Source: Cytobacillus oceanisediminis (GTDB lineage Bacteria > Bacillota > Bacilli > Bacillales > Cytobacillaceae). Taken from it: a stretch of 64,000 nucleotides of DNA. Of the stretch, positions 46,486 through 57,484 are shown piece by piece. A program made the translations under genes and the position numbers. Positions within the stretch are counted from its first letter, which is position 1; each line of letters opens with the position of its first letter. The notes beneath the pieces were generated by a model that had not been told where the DNA came from, made no database searches, and saw nothing but the letters and a program-made list of their open reading frames with translations. The DNA lies in contig NZ_CP065511.1 in the NCBI RefSeq assembly GCF_022811925.1, forward strand, positions 4,708,501-4,772,500, written 5' to 3'.

Positions 46486-48231
46486 TCACCCTTCCAGCAA
46501 TCGACTTATTTCCCGGGAAACAGATTCCCACAATTCTCGATGCTCGGTTAAATTTCTGTCCCGATTTGTCGTAATTTCCATTACCTTTATGCCTGATCTG
46601 TCCATGTTCTGTTTGAAGACGGAAATAAAATGCTCCCAATCTTTGATTAAATCATATTGGCCGCCAAACATCTTAATGGCATGGCTGAAATCCAGATCAA
46701 GCGGTGTTCCAAACAGTTTTTCAAAGTTCCGGGGGTGATTGGCCTGCGGAAGGAATGAGAAGATTCCGCCTCCATTATTATTAATCAGCAATATATTGAT
46801 ATCAATCTCATACTGTTTAGAGGCAATTAAGCCATTTAAGTCATGGAAAAAGGTTAAATCACCAAGCACTAGATAAAGCGGCTGTGAGGCCATCCCAGCA
46901 CCAAGAGCAGTTGAAACGGTGCCATCAATGCCATTTGCTCCCCTGTTGGCCATTACTCTAATGCCCTTTTGATTATAGTGGAAGAATGTATCCAGGTCCC
47001 GTATAGGCATACTATTTCCTACAAATAGGGTTGAGCCTTCCGGCAGCAATTCCGCCAGCTGGAAAAATAATTTCCCCTCGCTCAGTTCGTCCACTGCATT
47101 AATATCCGCAAGCCTTGATCTGGTAAGATCATTGATTTTCTTCCATAGAGCAATGAATTCATCATTCTCGGGAGTGTTTAAATATGGGTAGACAGACTCG
47201 CAGAATAGCAGCTCATCGCAATGAATCATTTCGGTCGAGAGCAGTGCAGGATCCCGCCATCCGCCGCCTCCATCAACAATAATTTGGCGGGCAGTGCTAT
47301 TTTCTTTCATAAAAATGGTCAATGGCTTCGATACAGGCATTGCCCCGAAGCGTATAATGACATCCGGCTTGAGTTCCTTTTTCGCATCCTCAGTTTTCAA
47401 AAAGCTATCATATGCATCAATAATGCAGCTTCCTTCGTGAAGCCCGCTTCTTAGCTGGGATAATGGATCGGCAATGATCGGATATTTCAGCTTTTCCGCC
47501 AGCTTAATCACGGCTGCAGGGAAGTCAGATTTCTCCAAAGGACCGCAGACAATAATCCCTTTTTGTGCAGAGTTTAATATCTGTGCCATTTCCTTGTACT
47601 GTTCGTTATGCAACCCAAACTGGCCACCCTGAATATTTACATAACCTTCGGTGCGCTCATGAAGCTCAAATAAATCAGCACGATCGAGCTGTGGAACCAG
47701 CGGCTCACGGAAAGGAAAGTTAAGATGAACAGGTCCTGCCGGCGAGCCCTGGGCAGCAGAGGCTGCTCTTGCACATACTGTGCGGGCATAACGAAGCATT
47801 TCTGCTGTATTCTCAGGAGGAGCCATCTCAACAAACCACTTTGCATTTTTACCATATAAATGGATCTGATCGATCGCCTGTGGAGCACCCACATCTCTTA
47901 GTTCATGAGGCCGGTCCGCAGTAAGTACAATTAGCGGCACTCTGGAATACCGGGCTTCCACAATGGCAGGATAGTAATTGGCTGCAGCCGTTCCAGATGT
48001 ACACAGCAAAGCTGCTGGTTTTTGGGATGCCTTAGCAATCCCCAACGCAAAAAAGGCAGCCGAGCGCTCGTCCACATGGATATGTACACGAAGCTCCGGA
48101 TGCTCTGCCATTACCATAGCCATTGGGGTAGAACGGGAGCCGGGACTGACCACGACATCCTCTATCCCGTTTTTTACTAATTCAGCCACAAATGCGGCTA
48201 TATATGAAGTTAAAGCTTCCTGATGATTCAC
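46486..48231 (-). CDS. menD: SEPHCHC synthase
   Basis: A 581-residue thiamine-diphosphate enzyme adding the succinyl-semialdehyde from 2-oxoglutarate to isochorismate. The ThDP-binding GDLTFFHDLNGL-NNNGGGIF motif is in the C-terminal third, and the N-terminal VSPGSRSTPMA and the catalytic Glu region (HVDERSAAFFALG) are typical. It overlaps menF by four bases (ATGA). Confidence 0.96.
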   Translation of the reverse strand: MNHQEALTSYIAAFVAELVKNGIEDVVVSPGSRSTPMAMVMAEHPELRVHIHVDERSAAFFALGIAKASQKPAALLCTSGTAAANYYPAIVEARYSRVPLIVLTADRPHELRDVGAPQAIDQIHLYGKNAKWFVEMAPPENTAEMLRYARTVCARAASAAQGSPAGPVHLNFPFREPLVPQLDRADLFELHERTEGYVNIQGGQFGLHNEQYKEMAQILNSAQKGIIVCGPLEKSDFPAAVIKLAEKLKYPIIADPLSQLRSGLHEGSCIIDAYDSFLKTEDAKKELKPDVIIRFGAMPVSKPLTIFMKENSTARQIIVDGGGGWRDPALLSTEMIHCDELLFCESVYPYLNTPENDEFIALWKKINDLTRSRLADINAVDELSEGKLFFQLAELLPEGSTLFVGNSMPIRDLDTFFHYNQKGIRVMANRGANGIDGTVSTALGAGMASQPLYLVLGDLTFFHDLNGLIASKQYEIDINILLINNNGGGIFSFLPQANHPRNFEKLFGTPLDLDFSHAIKMFGGQYDLIKDWEHFISVFKQNMDRSGIKVMEITTNRDRNLTEHRELWESVSREISRLLEG

Positions 48232-49634
48232 TTTTCATAACCCCCAAGAGCCGTAAGCATTGGCCGGAATTTAATCTTTGTTTCCTGGTACTCGCTTTCG
48301 GCATTTGAATCCTGCACCACTCCGCAGCCTGCAAATAAGGATGCTTCATTTCCCTGAATAAGTCCAGATCTGATTGCAACAGCATATTCGCCATTTCCTC
48401 TGAAGTCCATCCATCCTAATGGAGCAGCATAAAAGCCCCGATCCAGTTCTTCTGCTTCTCTTATTTTTTCCACTGCTTCTTTTTTAGGCAGACCCCCAAG
48501 AGCAGGAGTCGGATGCAGACGGTCAACTAAAGCAAGAAGGGAAGCATCTCCCTTGGTTTTTCCTATTACAGGAGTATACAAGTGCTGAATATCTCTCATC
48601 TTCATCAGCTGCGGCTCATCCGGCAGTTCAACTTCTGAGCAGGATTCCTCCATTGCTTCTTTAATCATATCAACCACATATTGATGTTCGGTTAAATTTT
48701 TCTGATCATGCAATAAAGCATCGCCAAGGATATGATCATCTTCTTCCGTTTTGCCTCTTGGGATGGAACCTGCCAGACAAGTTGTAAAAACATTTTCTCC
48801 ATATTTCTTTATAAGCCGTTCAGGTGAGGCTCCAATAAAGCAGTCACCGTTCGATTCAAAAGCAAAGATAAAGCTTTCTCTCTGCATGTGCATCAGATTC
48901 CAGAGAACTCTTTCAATCTCAATCGGCTTATCATAAATGAGCCTGGATTCCCGGGCAAGCACAACCTTTTTTAAAGATCCGGATTTAAGTTCATCTACAA
49001 CCGCATCTACCGTCTCCATCCATTTTTCCGGATTGATATCCGCTTCCTTCTGAAGAGTGTTTGCACTCTCAGGATGATAATCTTTGATTGAAGCCATTAG
49101 CATGCCTCGTTCGGCCACTATCTTTTCAAAAAGAGAATCACCATCATGCTGAGTGCAGACAACATTTGTTGTCAAATACGCCTGTCCATTCATTTCACTG
49201 TACATATAAGTCGGCACATGAAAAAGGGAATCGGAATACTTCGACCAAAGCTTTGTTTTCTTCTTTAGCGGATCGAAAGAAAAGCCGCCAAACATCACGG
49301 GCCCTGTAGCATTTTTATCATAAGGGTTAAAAATAATGCTGTTATTAATAAAACGCTTCCATTCCTTTTCAACACGATTAAATCTGCCTGTACTTTGATC
49401 TGACTGGATTTGCTTGCAAATCCCAAGCCCGATTATATAAGTTTCACCAGAAGGATCCTTCCAGAAAAAGCGTTCACCAAAAAAACGGCTCTTTCCTGCC
49501 GCATAAAAAGAAAGGGGGTCTATATGATTTATTTTTTGAACTTCGCTCACTAAAACAGGCTTTGACAAGGCTTTTGCCCTCTCAATCGCCTCTTGGATCC
49601 CTTCTTTTAGTTCCGTATCTTGTATCGTAACCAA
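48228..49634 (-). CDS. menF: Isochorismate synthase
   Basis: A 468-residue chorismate-binding enzyme, first of the menaquinone pathway. The C-terminal domain carries GASPERLIKK, the metal-binding HPTPALGGLPKKEA and EELDRGFYAAPLGW motifs. Length is normal. It is the first gene of menFDHBEC; a promoter is visible upstream. Catalytic K and E in VLARESR/GASPERL regions are intact. Confidence 0.95.
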   Translation of the reverse strand: MVTIQDTELKEGIQEAIERAKALSKPVLVSEVQKINHIDPLSFYAAGKSRFFGERFFWKDPSGETYIIGLGICKQIQSDQSTGRFNRVEKEWKRFINNSIIFNPYDKNATGPVMFGGFSFDPLKKKTKLWSKYSDSLFHVPTYMYSEMNGQAYLTTNVVCTQHDGDSLFEKIVAERGMLMASIKDYHPESANTLQKEADINPEKWMETVDAVVDELKSGSLKKVVLARESRLIYDKPIEIERVLWNLMHMQRESFIFAFESNGDCFIGASPERLIKKYGENVFTTCLAGSIPRGKTEEDDHILGDALLHDQKNLTEHQYVVDMIKEAMEESCSEVELPDEPQLMKMRDIQHLYTPVIGKTKGDASLLALVDRLHPTPALGGLPKKEAVEKIREAEELDRGFYAAPLGWMDFRGNGEYAVAIRSGLIQGNEASLFAGCGVVQDSNAESEYQETKIKFRPMLTALGGYEK

Positions 49635-49689
49635 AAAAATCCCTCCAATAACAGCTTAGATTGCCGTTATCCTACTTTAAACTTATTCT

Positions 49690-49719
49690 AAGATACACCT
49701 GTGATTCAGGGAATGTCAA
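49690..49719 (-). promoter_or_regulatory. Probable sigma-A promoter of the men operon
   Basis: On the minus strand TTGACA (consensus -35) is followed after 18 bases by TATCTT (-10), about 55 bases from the menF ATG. The rest of 49635-50050 holds no supported gene and should contain the menA promoter too. Confidence 0.65.
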
Positions 49720-50050
49720 TGATGTCAATCACGCCATTCCTTTTTGCATCCATATTATATTATAGCTTACTTTAGGCATCTATAATATGAATTGAACTCA
49801 ATTCAGCAAATAGCGCTGTTAATTCCGGAATGTGCTGCTTTAAAGTTTCCTTAACTATGGAAAATACCGGTTCTATTTACGGCAATAATACGTTGACACT
49901 CTTTCATTATTTACCTAAACTTAAGGTGTTTGGATATAGCCGTATAGCGGTTTACTTTGACAATACCCTGGTAATCGGTTAAAATAAACAAGTTTGAATG
50001 ATGCAATGAATGATATCATTACAGAATAGATAAATAAGGGGAGAGTTATC

Positions 50051-50983
50051 ATGCAACCACAAGCACAGACCAATTTTCCGCCTGCTTCCAACTCAAAGAA
50101 CTGGAGGGTCTGGTGGCAGCTGACCAGGCCACATACTCTTACTGCTGCCTTTGTGCCGGTTCTGCTTGGAACAGCTCTTGCAATGGAACTTACTGAAATA
50201 AATTTTGGCCTGTTTTTTGCCATGCTGGCAGCAAGCTTGCTGATTCAGGCTGCCACTAATATGTTTAACGAATACTACGACTTCAAAAGAGGGCTTGATA
50301 CGGAAGACTCTGTCGGAATTGGCGGAGCTATTGTCCGGGAAGGAATCAAACCAAAAACGGTTCTGAACCTGGCTTTTGGCCTTTATGGGATTTCGATATT
50401 GCTTGGATTCTATATTTGCATGAACACAAGCTGGTGGATTGCAGCAATTGGACTGGCCTCCATGGCTGTTGGATATTTATATACTGGCGGTCCGCTTCCG
50501 ATTGCCTACACACCATTTGGTGAATTATTTGCAGGTTTTTTCATGGGCATGCTGATCATCCTAATTTCTTTCTATATACAGGCAGGAACCGTAACAGCAA
50601 CAAGCGTTCTGGTTTCCTTCCCTATATTGATTCTTGTTGGCGCCATCCTGCTGGCCAATAATATCAGAGACCTGGACGGCGACAAGGAATTCGGCCGCAA
50701 AACATTGGCCATTCTATTAGGGAAAAAAGGAGCAATCAAGCTGCTTGCCGCAATGTTTATCGTTTCGTATGCATGGGTTTTCATATTAATCGCCATGAAT
50801 ATCATAACACCATGGCTTGCTATCGTTATCCTTAGTGCGCCTAAGGCCATCAAAGCAACAAAAGGCTTCATCGGAAAAACACTGCCTATGCAAATGATGC
50901 CTGCGATGAAAGCCACAGCCCAGACAAATACAATCTTTGGCTTTCTTTTATCAGTAGGCCTGTTTATCGGATATCTTTTATAA
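50051..50983 (+). CDS. menA: 1,4-Dihydroxy-2-naphthoate polyprenyltransferase
   Basis: A 310-residue UbiA-family membrane protein prenylating DHNA to demethylmenaquinone. The first Asp-rich motif appears as NMFNEYYDFKRGLDTED and the second as NNIRDLDGDKEFGRKT, with about eight hydrophobic segments. A short hydrophilic N-terminus precedes it. It is divergent from menF. GGGGAG precedes the ATG. Confidence 0.95.
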   Translation: MQPQAQTNFPPASNSKNWRVWWQLTRPHTLTAAFVPVLLGTALAMELTEINFGLFFAMLAASLLIQAATNMFNEYYDFKRGLDTEDSVGIGGAIVREGIKPKTVLNLAFGLYGISILLGFYICMNTSWWIAAIGLASMAVGYLYTGGPLPIAYTPFGELFAGFFMGMLIILISFYIQAGTVTATSVLVSFPILILVGAILLANNIRDLDGDKEFGRKTLAILLGKKGAIKLLAAMFIVSYAWVFILIAMNIITPWLAIVILSAPKAIKATKGFIGKTLPMQMMPAMKATAQTNTIFGFLLSVGLFIGYLL

Positions 50984-50993
50984 TTTAAAGGAA

Positions 50994-51020
50994 CCTCTGC
51001 TTTCATAGCAGGGGTTTTTT
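50994..51020 (+). terminator. menA terminator
   Basis: CCTCTGCT and AGCAGGGG with a TTCAT loop then TTTTTT. The 51021-51273 interval to yteA holds no gene I can support. Confidence 0.85.
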
Positions 51021-51273
51021 GTTTGGAAAAAAACAGCAGAAAGCACCATCTTGGTTTCATCCCATATTTAACGGGTATTTTTTACTTAAGGAAGATGCTT
51101 GACCCTAAAATTATTTCTTCCGTTATGATTTTGCCAAATACGTCCATACTAAACCCATATGGACTAAGATTCTTAATACTCGGCAGAGCAAGAGCGGCAG
51201 AGCTCGGCTTTATTATGGGCTTGTATCAGCAAGCCTTTTATAAAATTTATCAAACCCAAGGATGTGACATAAT

Positions 51274-52029
51274 ATGTTGACCAATGAACAAATCAGCCAT
51301 TTAAAAAAAGAATTGAATGATGAAAAAAAATCACTGGAATCCCAGCTACAGGGCAATAAAGAAGGAAGCCTGGAAGGTGCAAGCGCCAGAGATACAGTGG
51401 GTGAGCTTTCCATGTATGATAACCATCCAGCTGATATGGGCTCTGAACTTTATGAACGTGAAAAGGATTTTGCTTTAGAAGAGCATCACGACTCTGAGTT
51501 AAATAAAGTGAATGCAGCGTTGCAGGCAATTGAAAATGGTTCATATGGCAAATGCAAGGAGTGCGGTGCTGAAATTCCATATGAGCGACTCGAAGTGATT
51601 CCAGCAACCCTTTACTGCAAGGAACACAGTCCTGAACAAAATGTGCCGGGAGACCGTCCTGTCGAAGAGGATGTACTTGAACCTGCGCACGGGAATACCT
51701 TTCAGCATCATCAATTCAGAGAAGTCGTGGATAACGAAGACAGCTTCCAGGAAGTTGCCCGTTTTGGCACTTCTGAGACACCCTCAGACTTAAGAGGGGA
51801 CTATGAAGATTATAACTCCCTTTATAATGAAGGGCATGATGACGAAGGTTTCACAGAAGATTATGAGACGTTTATCGGAAATGACCTTGAAGGCAAGGGG
51901 AGAAAAGTCTATCCTTCCAAGAAACAGGAAGAGTATGAAGCGATGCTGGATGAGAATGATATCGAAGCACCTTATGGTGATGTGCCGTATCATCAGACTG
52001 ACGGCTATGTGGATGAAGATAAGGATTAA
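51274..52029 (+). CDS. yteA: DksA/TraR-type zinc-finger protein YteA
   Basis: A 251-residue protein with an N-terminal helical coiled coil (EQISHLKKELNDEKKSLESQ), then a C4-type zinc finger CKECGAEIPYERLEVIPATL to CKEHS (residues about 92-115). The acidic C-terminus extends for about 130 residues. The YteA family is a sporulation-associated group of DksA-like proteins; whether it acts on RNA polymerase is not shown. A terminator follows. Confidence 0.88.
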   Translation: MLTNEQISHLKKELNDEKKSLESQLQGNKEGSLEGASARDTVGELSMYDNHPADMGSELYEREKDFALEEHHDSELNKVNAALQAIENGSYGKCKECGAEIPYERLEVIPATLYCKEHSPEQNVPGDRPVEEDVLEPAHGNTFQHHQFREVVDNEDSFQEVARFGTSETPSDLRGDYEDYNSLYNEGHDDEGFTEDYETFIGNDLEGKGRKVYPSKKQEEYEAMLDENDIEAPYGDVPYHQTDGYVDEDKD

Positions 52030-52032
52030 AGT

Positions 52033-52060
52033 AAAAGCGATGCGGCTGCATCGCTTTTTT
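52033..52060. terminator. Bidirectional terminator, yteA
   Basis: AAAAGCGATGC and GCATCGCTTTT form an eleven-pair stem with a GGCT loop. Confidence 0.88.
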
Positions 52061-52094
52061 ATGTCAAATGGCAAAATAAGATACCCTTATATAT

Positions 52095-52283
52095 TTATAG
52101 TTTGGATTCGATATCCTGAATAATCTCATCAATCGTATCAGAAACATCGTTTGTGCGGCGGGCAATGGAGATGCTGAATTCCAGCAGTTCTTTATAATTT
52201 TTCACCGGAATAGAATCATTTGTTTTCTCGAATTCATTTAGTTGCAGTCCAATATTTTGAAGATGCAGCAAAACTTCTTCCAT
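52095..52283 (-). CDS. Small helical hypothetical protein, about 62 aa
   Basis: A charged, helical protein (MEEVLLHLQNIGLQLNEFEK) with a second helix DVSDTIDEIIQDIESKL. ATG 52283 has GAGAGG at good spacing; the ORF also extends to 52307. I do not recognise the family. Confidence 0.62.
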   Translation of the reverse strand: MEEVLLHLQNIGLQLNEFEKTNDSIPVKNYKELLEFSISIARRTNDVSDTIDEIIQDIESKL

Positions 52284-52461
52284 CGATCCTCTCTCGATTT
52301 GGTACATTTAACAGCTACCCCCTTTATATCTAATGATTTCATTATCAGGGTTTTTAAACCTTTTTTGAAGTGGCAATTATTGTTAATAAATTTACTTTGC
52401 AGAGTAAAACTGCTTCTCATAGGCAATATTATTTTAAGAATAACTAGCTGGGAGGTTCATT

Positions 52462-53310
52462 ATGTCCGGACAAATAAAAGCAGCATGCTTTTCAGAATAT
52501 GACAAACTTGAACAAGTAGTGGTATGTGAACCGAAGTACATGACGATTGTAGATACAATTAATGAAACACAAAAGCATTATGAAAAAGAAGGAATTAATA
52601 TAGACGCAGCAATGAAACAGCACAGACATTTTGTCAGTGCATTAAAGGATCAGGGAATCAATGTGGTTTTGCTGTCCCCGCTTGAAAAATATCCAGAGCA
52701 GGTTTTTACCCGTGATATCGGATTTACACTTGGAGAAAAGGTTTATGTTGCAGAAATGGCAGCAGATATTCGGCAAGGAGAAGAAAATGTTCTGAAACAA
52801 TGGCTGGAAGCAAACCAGGTTCCATTTTACAATCTTACGGGAGACCTCATAGAGGGAGGAGACGTCCTGATAGATGGCCAAACCATATATGCTGGAGTGA
52901 GCAGCCGTACCCACGAAGAAGCGATCGAGCATCTTCGCAGCCTTATGCCCGATTATGATGTCGTATCCATCCCTTTCACAGATACATATCTGCATCTTGA
53001 TTGTGTATTCAATATTATTTCTCCTGAGGAAGCTCTTATCTTTCCAGGAGAGATCCACGGGGAAAAAGTTAAAATGCTGGAATCACGCTATGATTTAATA
53101 AAAGTGTCGGAAGAGGAGCAATTCACGCTCGGAACCAATGTCCTCTCTATCGGCAATAAAAAAATCTTCAGCCTTCCCATTAATAAGAATGTCAATAAAG
53201 AGCTCAGGTCCAGGGGCTATGAAGTCATTGAGGTAGACATTACTGAAATTATCAAATCCGGAGGTGCCTTCCGCTGCTGCACGATGCCGGTTAGGCGCAG
53301 TAAAGGGTAG
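52462..53310 (+). CDS. DDAH / amidinotransferase-like hydrolase (YkgA-type)
   Basis: A 282-residue guanidino-modifying-superfamily enzyme. The FTRDIGFTLGEK, EGGDVLIDG and HLDCVFN motifs carry the substrate-binding and catalytic His residues, and a Cys lies in GGAFRCCTMPVRR at the C-terminus. Related proteins are dimethylarginine dimethylaminohydrolases or arginine deiminases; which guanidino substrate is used is not evident. An AGGAGG-like site (GGGAGG) precedes the ATG. Confidence 0.85.
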   Translation: MSGQIKAACFSEYDKLEQVVVCEPKYMTIVDTINETQKHYEKEGINIDAAMKQHRHFVSALKDQGINVVLLSPLEKYPEQVFTRDIGFTLGEKVYVAEMAADIRQGEENVLKQWLEANQVPFYNLTGDLIEGGDVLIDGQTIYAGVSSRTHEEAIEHLRSLMPDYDVVSIPFTDTYLHLDCVFNIISPEEALIFPGEIHGEKVKMLESRYDLIKVSEEEQFTLGTNVLSIGNKKIFSLPINKNVNKELRSRGYEVIEVDITEIIKSGGAFRCCTMPVRRSKG

Positions 53311-53372
53311 ATCTCCTGCCTCAATGAACTGGAATAATGATTATAGATTCTCTTAGAAACCGCCTTTTTGTG

Positions 53373-53581
53373 ATTAGCTACTGTTTTCTCTTGGGCATAT
53401 ACAGTTTGGAAATTAACCCTCGTGGTTAACTCCCTTTTTCTCTTGAGCACCTTCTTTTTGGGCGTTATTCCCCCTGATTAACTCCCTTTTTCTCTTGAGT
53501 ACTTTCATTTTTGGCGTTATTCCCCCTGATTAACTCCCATTTTCTCTTGAGCACTTTGGTTTTTGGGCATTATTCGCACTA
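53373..53581 (-). repeat. Tandem repeat block, about 52-bp unit, four copies
   Basis: Four consecutive units of 52, 52, 52 and 53 bases start at 53373, 53425, 53477 and 53529. The middle units differ at about five positions; all share ATTAACTCCC or its variant and TTTTCTCTTG. The first and last units have diverged. They lie between convergent genes and encode nothing supported. Confidence 0.88.
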
Positions 53582-53585
53582 ATCA

Positions 53586-53622
53586 ACAAAAAACAGCCTC
53601 TTCTCACTGGAAGGGCTGTTCT
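53586..53622 (-). terminator. glg operon terminator
   Basis: On the minus strand AACAGCC pairs with GGCTGTT, with a loop of about 15 bases, followed by TTTTTG. Confidence 0.75.
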
Positions 53623-53631
53623 CCTTTTTAC

Positions 53632-56043
53632 TTATTTTATCATCTCAACGCCAGCGGGCTTGATTTTCCAAATTTCCCGCGCATATTCGCTGATTGTGCG
53701 GTCGCTTGAAAAATAGCCTGAACCGGCAATATTCATTAAGCTCATTTTCAGCCAATGTTCCCGATCCTCATATGCTTTCCCAGCTTCTTTCTGGATATTG
53801 ACATAGGAAGCAAAATCCCTCAACACAAAGTATTGGTCATTTTCCATCAGCAGTGAATCGAAAATGGGCTCGAACTCATCATCGGCATCCGGGAAGAATC
53901 CATTCACGAGCTGGTCGGCAACCTGGCGAATTCGCTTATCATGATGATAATACTCTCTGGAATTATATCCGCCATTTTGATAATAGCTGAGCACCTCATC
54001 GGCCGTTAGGCCAAAGATGAAAATATTGTCATCTCCTGCTTTTTCTTTTATCTCAATATTGGCTCCATCCAGCGTACCCACTGTCAAAGCGCCATTCATC
54101 ATGAATTTCATATTGCCTGTACCGGAAGCTTCCTTGCTTGCTGTTGAAATTTGCTCGCTGATATCTGCAGCCGGGAAAATTTCCTCCGCCAGCGAAACCC
54201 GGTAATTCTCCAGGAAGATAACCTTTAGAACATCTTTTATCTGCGGGTCATTGTTCACCTTTTCAGCCACGGTATTAATTAGTTTAATGATCTTCTTTGC
54301 ATAGTAATAGCCTGGCGAAGCTTTAGCCCCGAAAATAAATGTCCGGGGATGCATCCGGAAATTGGAATCTTCCTTCAGCCTATTATATAAATGCATAACA
54401 TGAAGAATATTTAACAGCTGGCGCTTATAAGCATGCAGACGCTTAACCTGAATGTCAAAAATTGAAGACGTATCAACAATTATGCCCTGCTGCTCCTGGA
54501 TGCGCTTCGCCAATCTTTCCTTGTTCAATTGCTTAACCTTATGCAGCTGATCAAGGAAAACTCTATCATTCTTAAAATCTGCCAGTTCGTGAAGCTTTTC
54601 CGGTTCCCGAATCCAGCCAGCCCCAATGCTTTCATTAATAAGACCAGATAAAAGCGGATTGGCTTTCAGCATCCATCTTCTGTGTGTGATCCCATTGGTT
54701 TTATTATTAAACTTCTCAGGAAAAATATCATAAAACTGATTCATTTCCCGCTTCTTTAAGATTTCTGTATGAAGCGCGGCAACACCATTGACGCTTGAAC
54801 TGCCGACAAGGGCAAGGTGTGCCATCTTAACCTGGTCATGTGCGATGATCGCCATATCCTCAATCCGCTTCCAGTCACCCGGGTATCTCTCCCAAAGCCC
54901 TCGGCAAAATCGTTCATTGATTTCATTCACTATCATGTAAATCCGCGGCAGTAAAGGCTGGAAAATGCGGACAGGCCATTTCTCCAAAGCCTCTGAAAGA
55001 GTTGTATGATTCGTATAGGCAATCGTCCGGACCGTAATGTCCCAGGCTTCCTCCCAGTCCATTCCCTCTTCATCCAGCAGGATTCTCATAAGTTCAGGAA
55101 TGGCAAGGACCGGATGTGTATCATTAATATGAATGCTCACATATTCATGGAAATCTCTTAAACTATTATGCTGCTTTCGATAGGAACGCACAATGGAACG
55201 GATACTGGCCGAAACAAGAAAGTATTGCTGCTTAAGCCTCAGAATCTTCCCCTCATCATGGGTATCATCAGGATATAGAAACTCCGAAACCGATTCGGTT
55301 TCCCGTTTATATTTTAAAATATCATGATTTACAGGATATGGAGACGGTTCAGCATTCCAAAGCCTTAGAGTGTTAATCGTATCTGTTTTATAGCCAGCGA
55401 CAGGCATATCGTAAGGAACAGCCGAAATTGTCTCAGCATTCACATGGCGGAACACAAGCCTGCCGTTGTCCTCTGCCGTTTCGACTTTGCCCCAAAAAGG
55501 AACTTCAATTGCCAGGTCTGCTTTTCTTACTTCCCAGACATGGCCGTTCCGCAGCCACTGCTCCGGAAGCTCCACCTGATAGCCATCCACAATTTTCTGC
55601 TCAAATAGGCCATGCTTATAGCGAATTCCACAGCCATGGCCTGGAAGATTTAAGGAAGCCAGTGAATCCATAAAGCAAGCTGCCAGACGTCCCAGCCCGC
55701 CGTTTCCAAGCCCTGCATCTGCCTCGATTTCTTCAAGGCGGTTCAAGTCAATTCCCAGATCTGCCAGGCCTTCCTGGACAACCTGCTCAATTCCCAGATT
55801 TATCAGATTATGATGAAGCAGGCGCCCCAATAAAAACTCGATGGATAAGTAATATACCTGCTTTTCTCGGTCGATGCGGTACCGTTCATTTGTATTAATC
55901 CACTCTGTACTCACATGTTCCCTGATCATATTTCCGAGCGTGAAGTAATGATCTCTTTCTGTGCTTTCACCAAAGCTTTTACCGCATGTCATCTCCAGTT
56001 TCTTCAGGAATTCCTCTTTGAACTCATCGCGATCAGAAAACAT
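53632..56043 (-). CDS. glgP: Glycogen phosphorylase
   Basis: An 803-residue GT35 enzyme releasing glucose-1-phosphate from glycogen. The pyridoxal-phosphate lysine lies in [20 protein letters not shown] near the C-terminus, and the substrate region [14 protein letters not shown] is present. The frame is open to 56130, but ATG 56043 has AAGGAG and gives the family length, overlapping glgA by 11 bases. It is the last gene of the glg operon. Confidence 0.95.
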   Translation of the reverse strand: MFSDRDEFKEEFLKKLEMTCGKSFGESTERDHYFTLGNMIREHVSTEWINTNERYRIDREKQVYYLSIEFLLGRLLHHNLINLGIEQVVQEGLADLGIDLNRLEEIEADAGLGNGGLGRLAACFMDSLASLNLPGHGCGIRYKHGLFEQKIVDGYQVELPEQWLRNGHVWEVRKADLAIEVPFWGKVETAEDNGRLVFRHVNAETISAVPYDMPVAGYKTDTINTLRLWNAEPSPYPVNHDILKYKRETESVSEFLYPDDTHDEGKILRLKQQYFLVSASIRSIVRSYRKQHNSLRDFHEYVSIHINDTHPVLAIPELMRILLDEEGMDWEEAWDITVRTIAYTNHTTLSEALEKWPVRIFQPLLPRIYMIVNEINERFCRGLWERYPGDWKRIEDMAIIAHDQVKMAHLALVGSSSVNGVAALHTEILKKREMNQFYDIFPEKFNNKTNGITHRRWMLKANPLLSGLINESIGAGWIREPEKLHELADFKNDRVFLDQLHKVKQLNKERLAKRIQEQQGIIVDTSSIFDIQVKRLHAYKRQLLNILHVMHLYNRLKEDSNFRMHPRTFIFGAKASPGYYYAKKIIKLINTVAEKVNNDPQIKDVLKVIFLENYRVSLAEEIFPAADISEQISTASKEASGTGNMKFMMNGALTVGTLDGANIEIKEKAGDDNIFIFGLTADEVLSYYQNGGYNSREYYHHDKRIRQVADQLVNGFFPDADDEFEPIFDSLLMENDQYFVLRDFASYVNIQKEAGKAYEDREHWLKMSLMNIAGSGYFSSDRTISEYAREIWKIKPAGVEMIK

Positions 56044-57484
56044 GGCTTTCACTCCTTGAAACAAGGCCTGCATATAGCTGATTGTATTTGAAAGCAGATT
56101 GCGCCCAGCTGTTATCCATTCCCATTGCATTTTTCATAATTTGCTCCCATATTTTGCTGTCACCGTAAAAGCTTATTGCTCTTCTAATAGTGTACAGCAT
56201 ATCATGGGCATTAAAATGGCTGAAGGAAAAACCGTTGCCTTCTCCTGTGTCTTCATTATAAGAATGAACAGTATCATTTAATCCGCCTGTTTCCCTGACG
56301 ATGGGAATTGATCCATATCTCATTGCAATCATCTGCCCTAAACCGCATGGCTCAAATTGTGAAGGCATTAAGAATAAATCGGACCCTGCATAGAACTCAT
56401 GTGCAAGCCCTTCATCAAACCCAATATATGCTTTGCATTTATCGGGGTAGCCCGCTTCCATCTCCCTGAAAAATTGCTCAAACTCAGGATCCCCAGTCCC
56501 CAAAACAAGGACTTGAATATCATCCTGCATAAGCTCATGGAACACACATTTAACCAGGTCTAGGCCCTTTTGTTTTGTCAGCCTCGTAACCATGGCTATC
56601 AGAGGAACCTCTTCCTTAACCGGCAGGCTGAATTTTTTCTGAAGATGCATCTTATTCTCTTTTTTAATCTGAAGCTTTTCAACGGCATAGTTCTCTTTTA
56701 TAAATGGATCCTTCTCAGGATTATAAAACTCATCATCAATCCCATTTAAGATGCCTTCCAGATCATAAGCTCTGCGCTTCAGCAAATCATGCAGTTTCTC
56801 TCCGTAATATTTCGTTTGAATTTCATCTTTATAGGTAGGGCTGACTGTTGTAATCTTATCAGCAGCGACAAGTCCGCCTTTCATAAAATTGATATTTCCG
56901 AAGAATTCAAGCTTATCTGGATGAAAGTGGCTATAGTCAAGCCCTAATAGATCCCCTAAAGCACTCCCCGGCATGATTCCCTGAAACTGAAGATTATGAA
57001 TGGTAAAGACTGTCCGAATGAACTCATACCCCTTTTTCGCACGATACTCAACCCTCAGCAGAAAAGGAATCATCCCGGTATGCCAATCATGGCTGTGAAT
57101 GACATCTGGATAGTAATCAATATGCTGAAGAGCATCCAGCACGGCCCGGTTAAAATAGGCAAACCTCTCTCCATCATCATAATACCCATATAATTTTTCA
57201 CGGTTGAAGTAGTATTCATTATCAACAAAATAGAATAGGATTCCCTGATACTCAAGTTCTTCAATTCCGCAATACTGGTTTCTCCAGCCTACCTGAACTG
57301 TAAACTCGCACTTTTTAGACATTTTCTTTTTTAAATCATCTGATATGGAACCATACTTAGGAAGGATAACCCGTACGTCAGTCCCCTGCTTTGCAAGTTC
57401 TTTCGGGAGAGAACCAGCTACGTCAGCAAGACCTCCGGATTTAATGAATGGAACACATTCAGAAACAGCAAACAATACTTTCAC
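56033..57484 (-). CDS. glgA: Glycogen synthase
   Basis: A 483-residue GT5 enzyme extending glycogen from ADP-glucose. The N-terminal KxGGL motif (IKSGGLADV) near residue 15 binds ADP-glucose, and the C-terminal [14 protein letters not shown] region near residue 377 is typical. It begins within the glgD stop (ATGA). Full length. Confidence 0.96.
   Translation of the reverse strand: MKVLFAVSECVPFIKSGGLADVAGSLPKELAKQGTDVRVILPKYGSISDDLKKKMSKKCEFTVQVGWRNQYCGIEELEYQGILFYFVDNEYYFNREKLYGYYDDGERFAYFNRAVLDALQHIDYYPDVIHSHDWHTGMIPFLLRVEYRAKKGYEFIRTVFTIHNLQFQGIMPGSALGDLLGLDYSHFHPDKLEFFGNINFMKGGLVAADKITTVSPTYKDEIQTKYYGEKLHDLLKRRAYDLEGILNGIDDEFYNPEKDPFIKENYAVEKLQIKKENKMHLQKKFSLPVKEEVPLIAMVTRLTKQKGLDLVKCVFHELMQDDIQVLVLGTGDPEFEQFFREMEAGYPDKCKAYIGFDEGLAHEFYAGSDLFLMPSQFEPCGLGQMIAMRYGSIPIVRETGGLNDTVHSYNEDTGEGNGFSFSHFNAHDMLYTIRRAISFYGDSKIWEQIMKNAMGMDNSWAQSAFKYNQLYAGLVSRSESHVF

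Noticed and set aside
51023..51280. 85-codon frame between menA and yteA
   Set aside because: No convincing ribosome site, no recognisable pattern, and it runs into the yteA start; I see no support.
53373..53581. CRISPR array
   Set aside because: The repeats are directly tandem, without unique spacers, and no cas genes are present.
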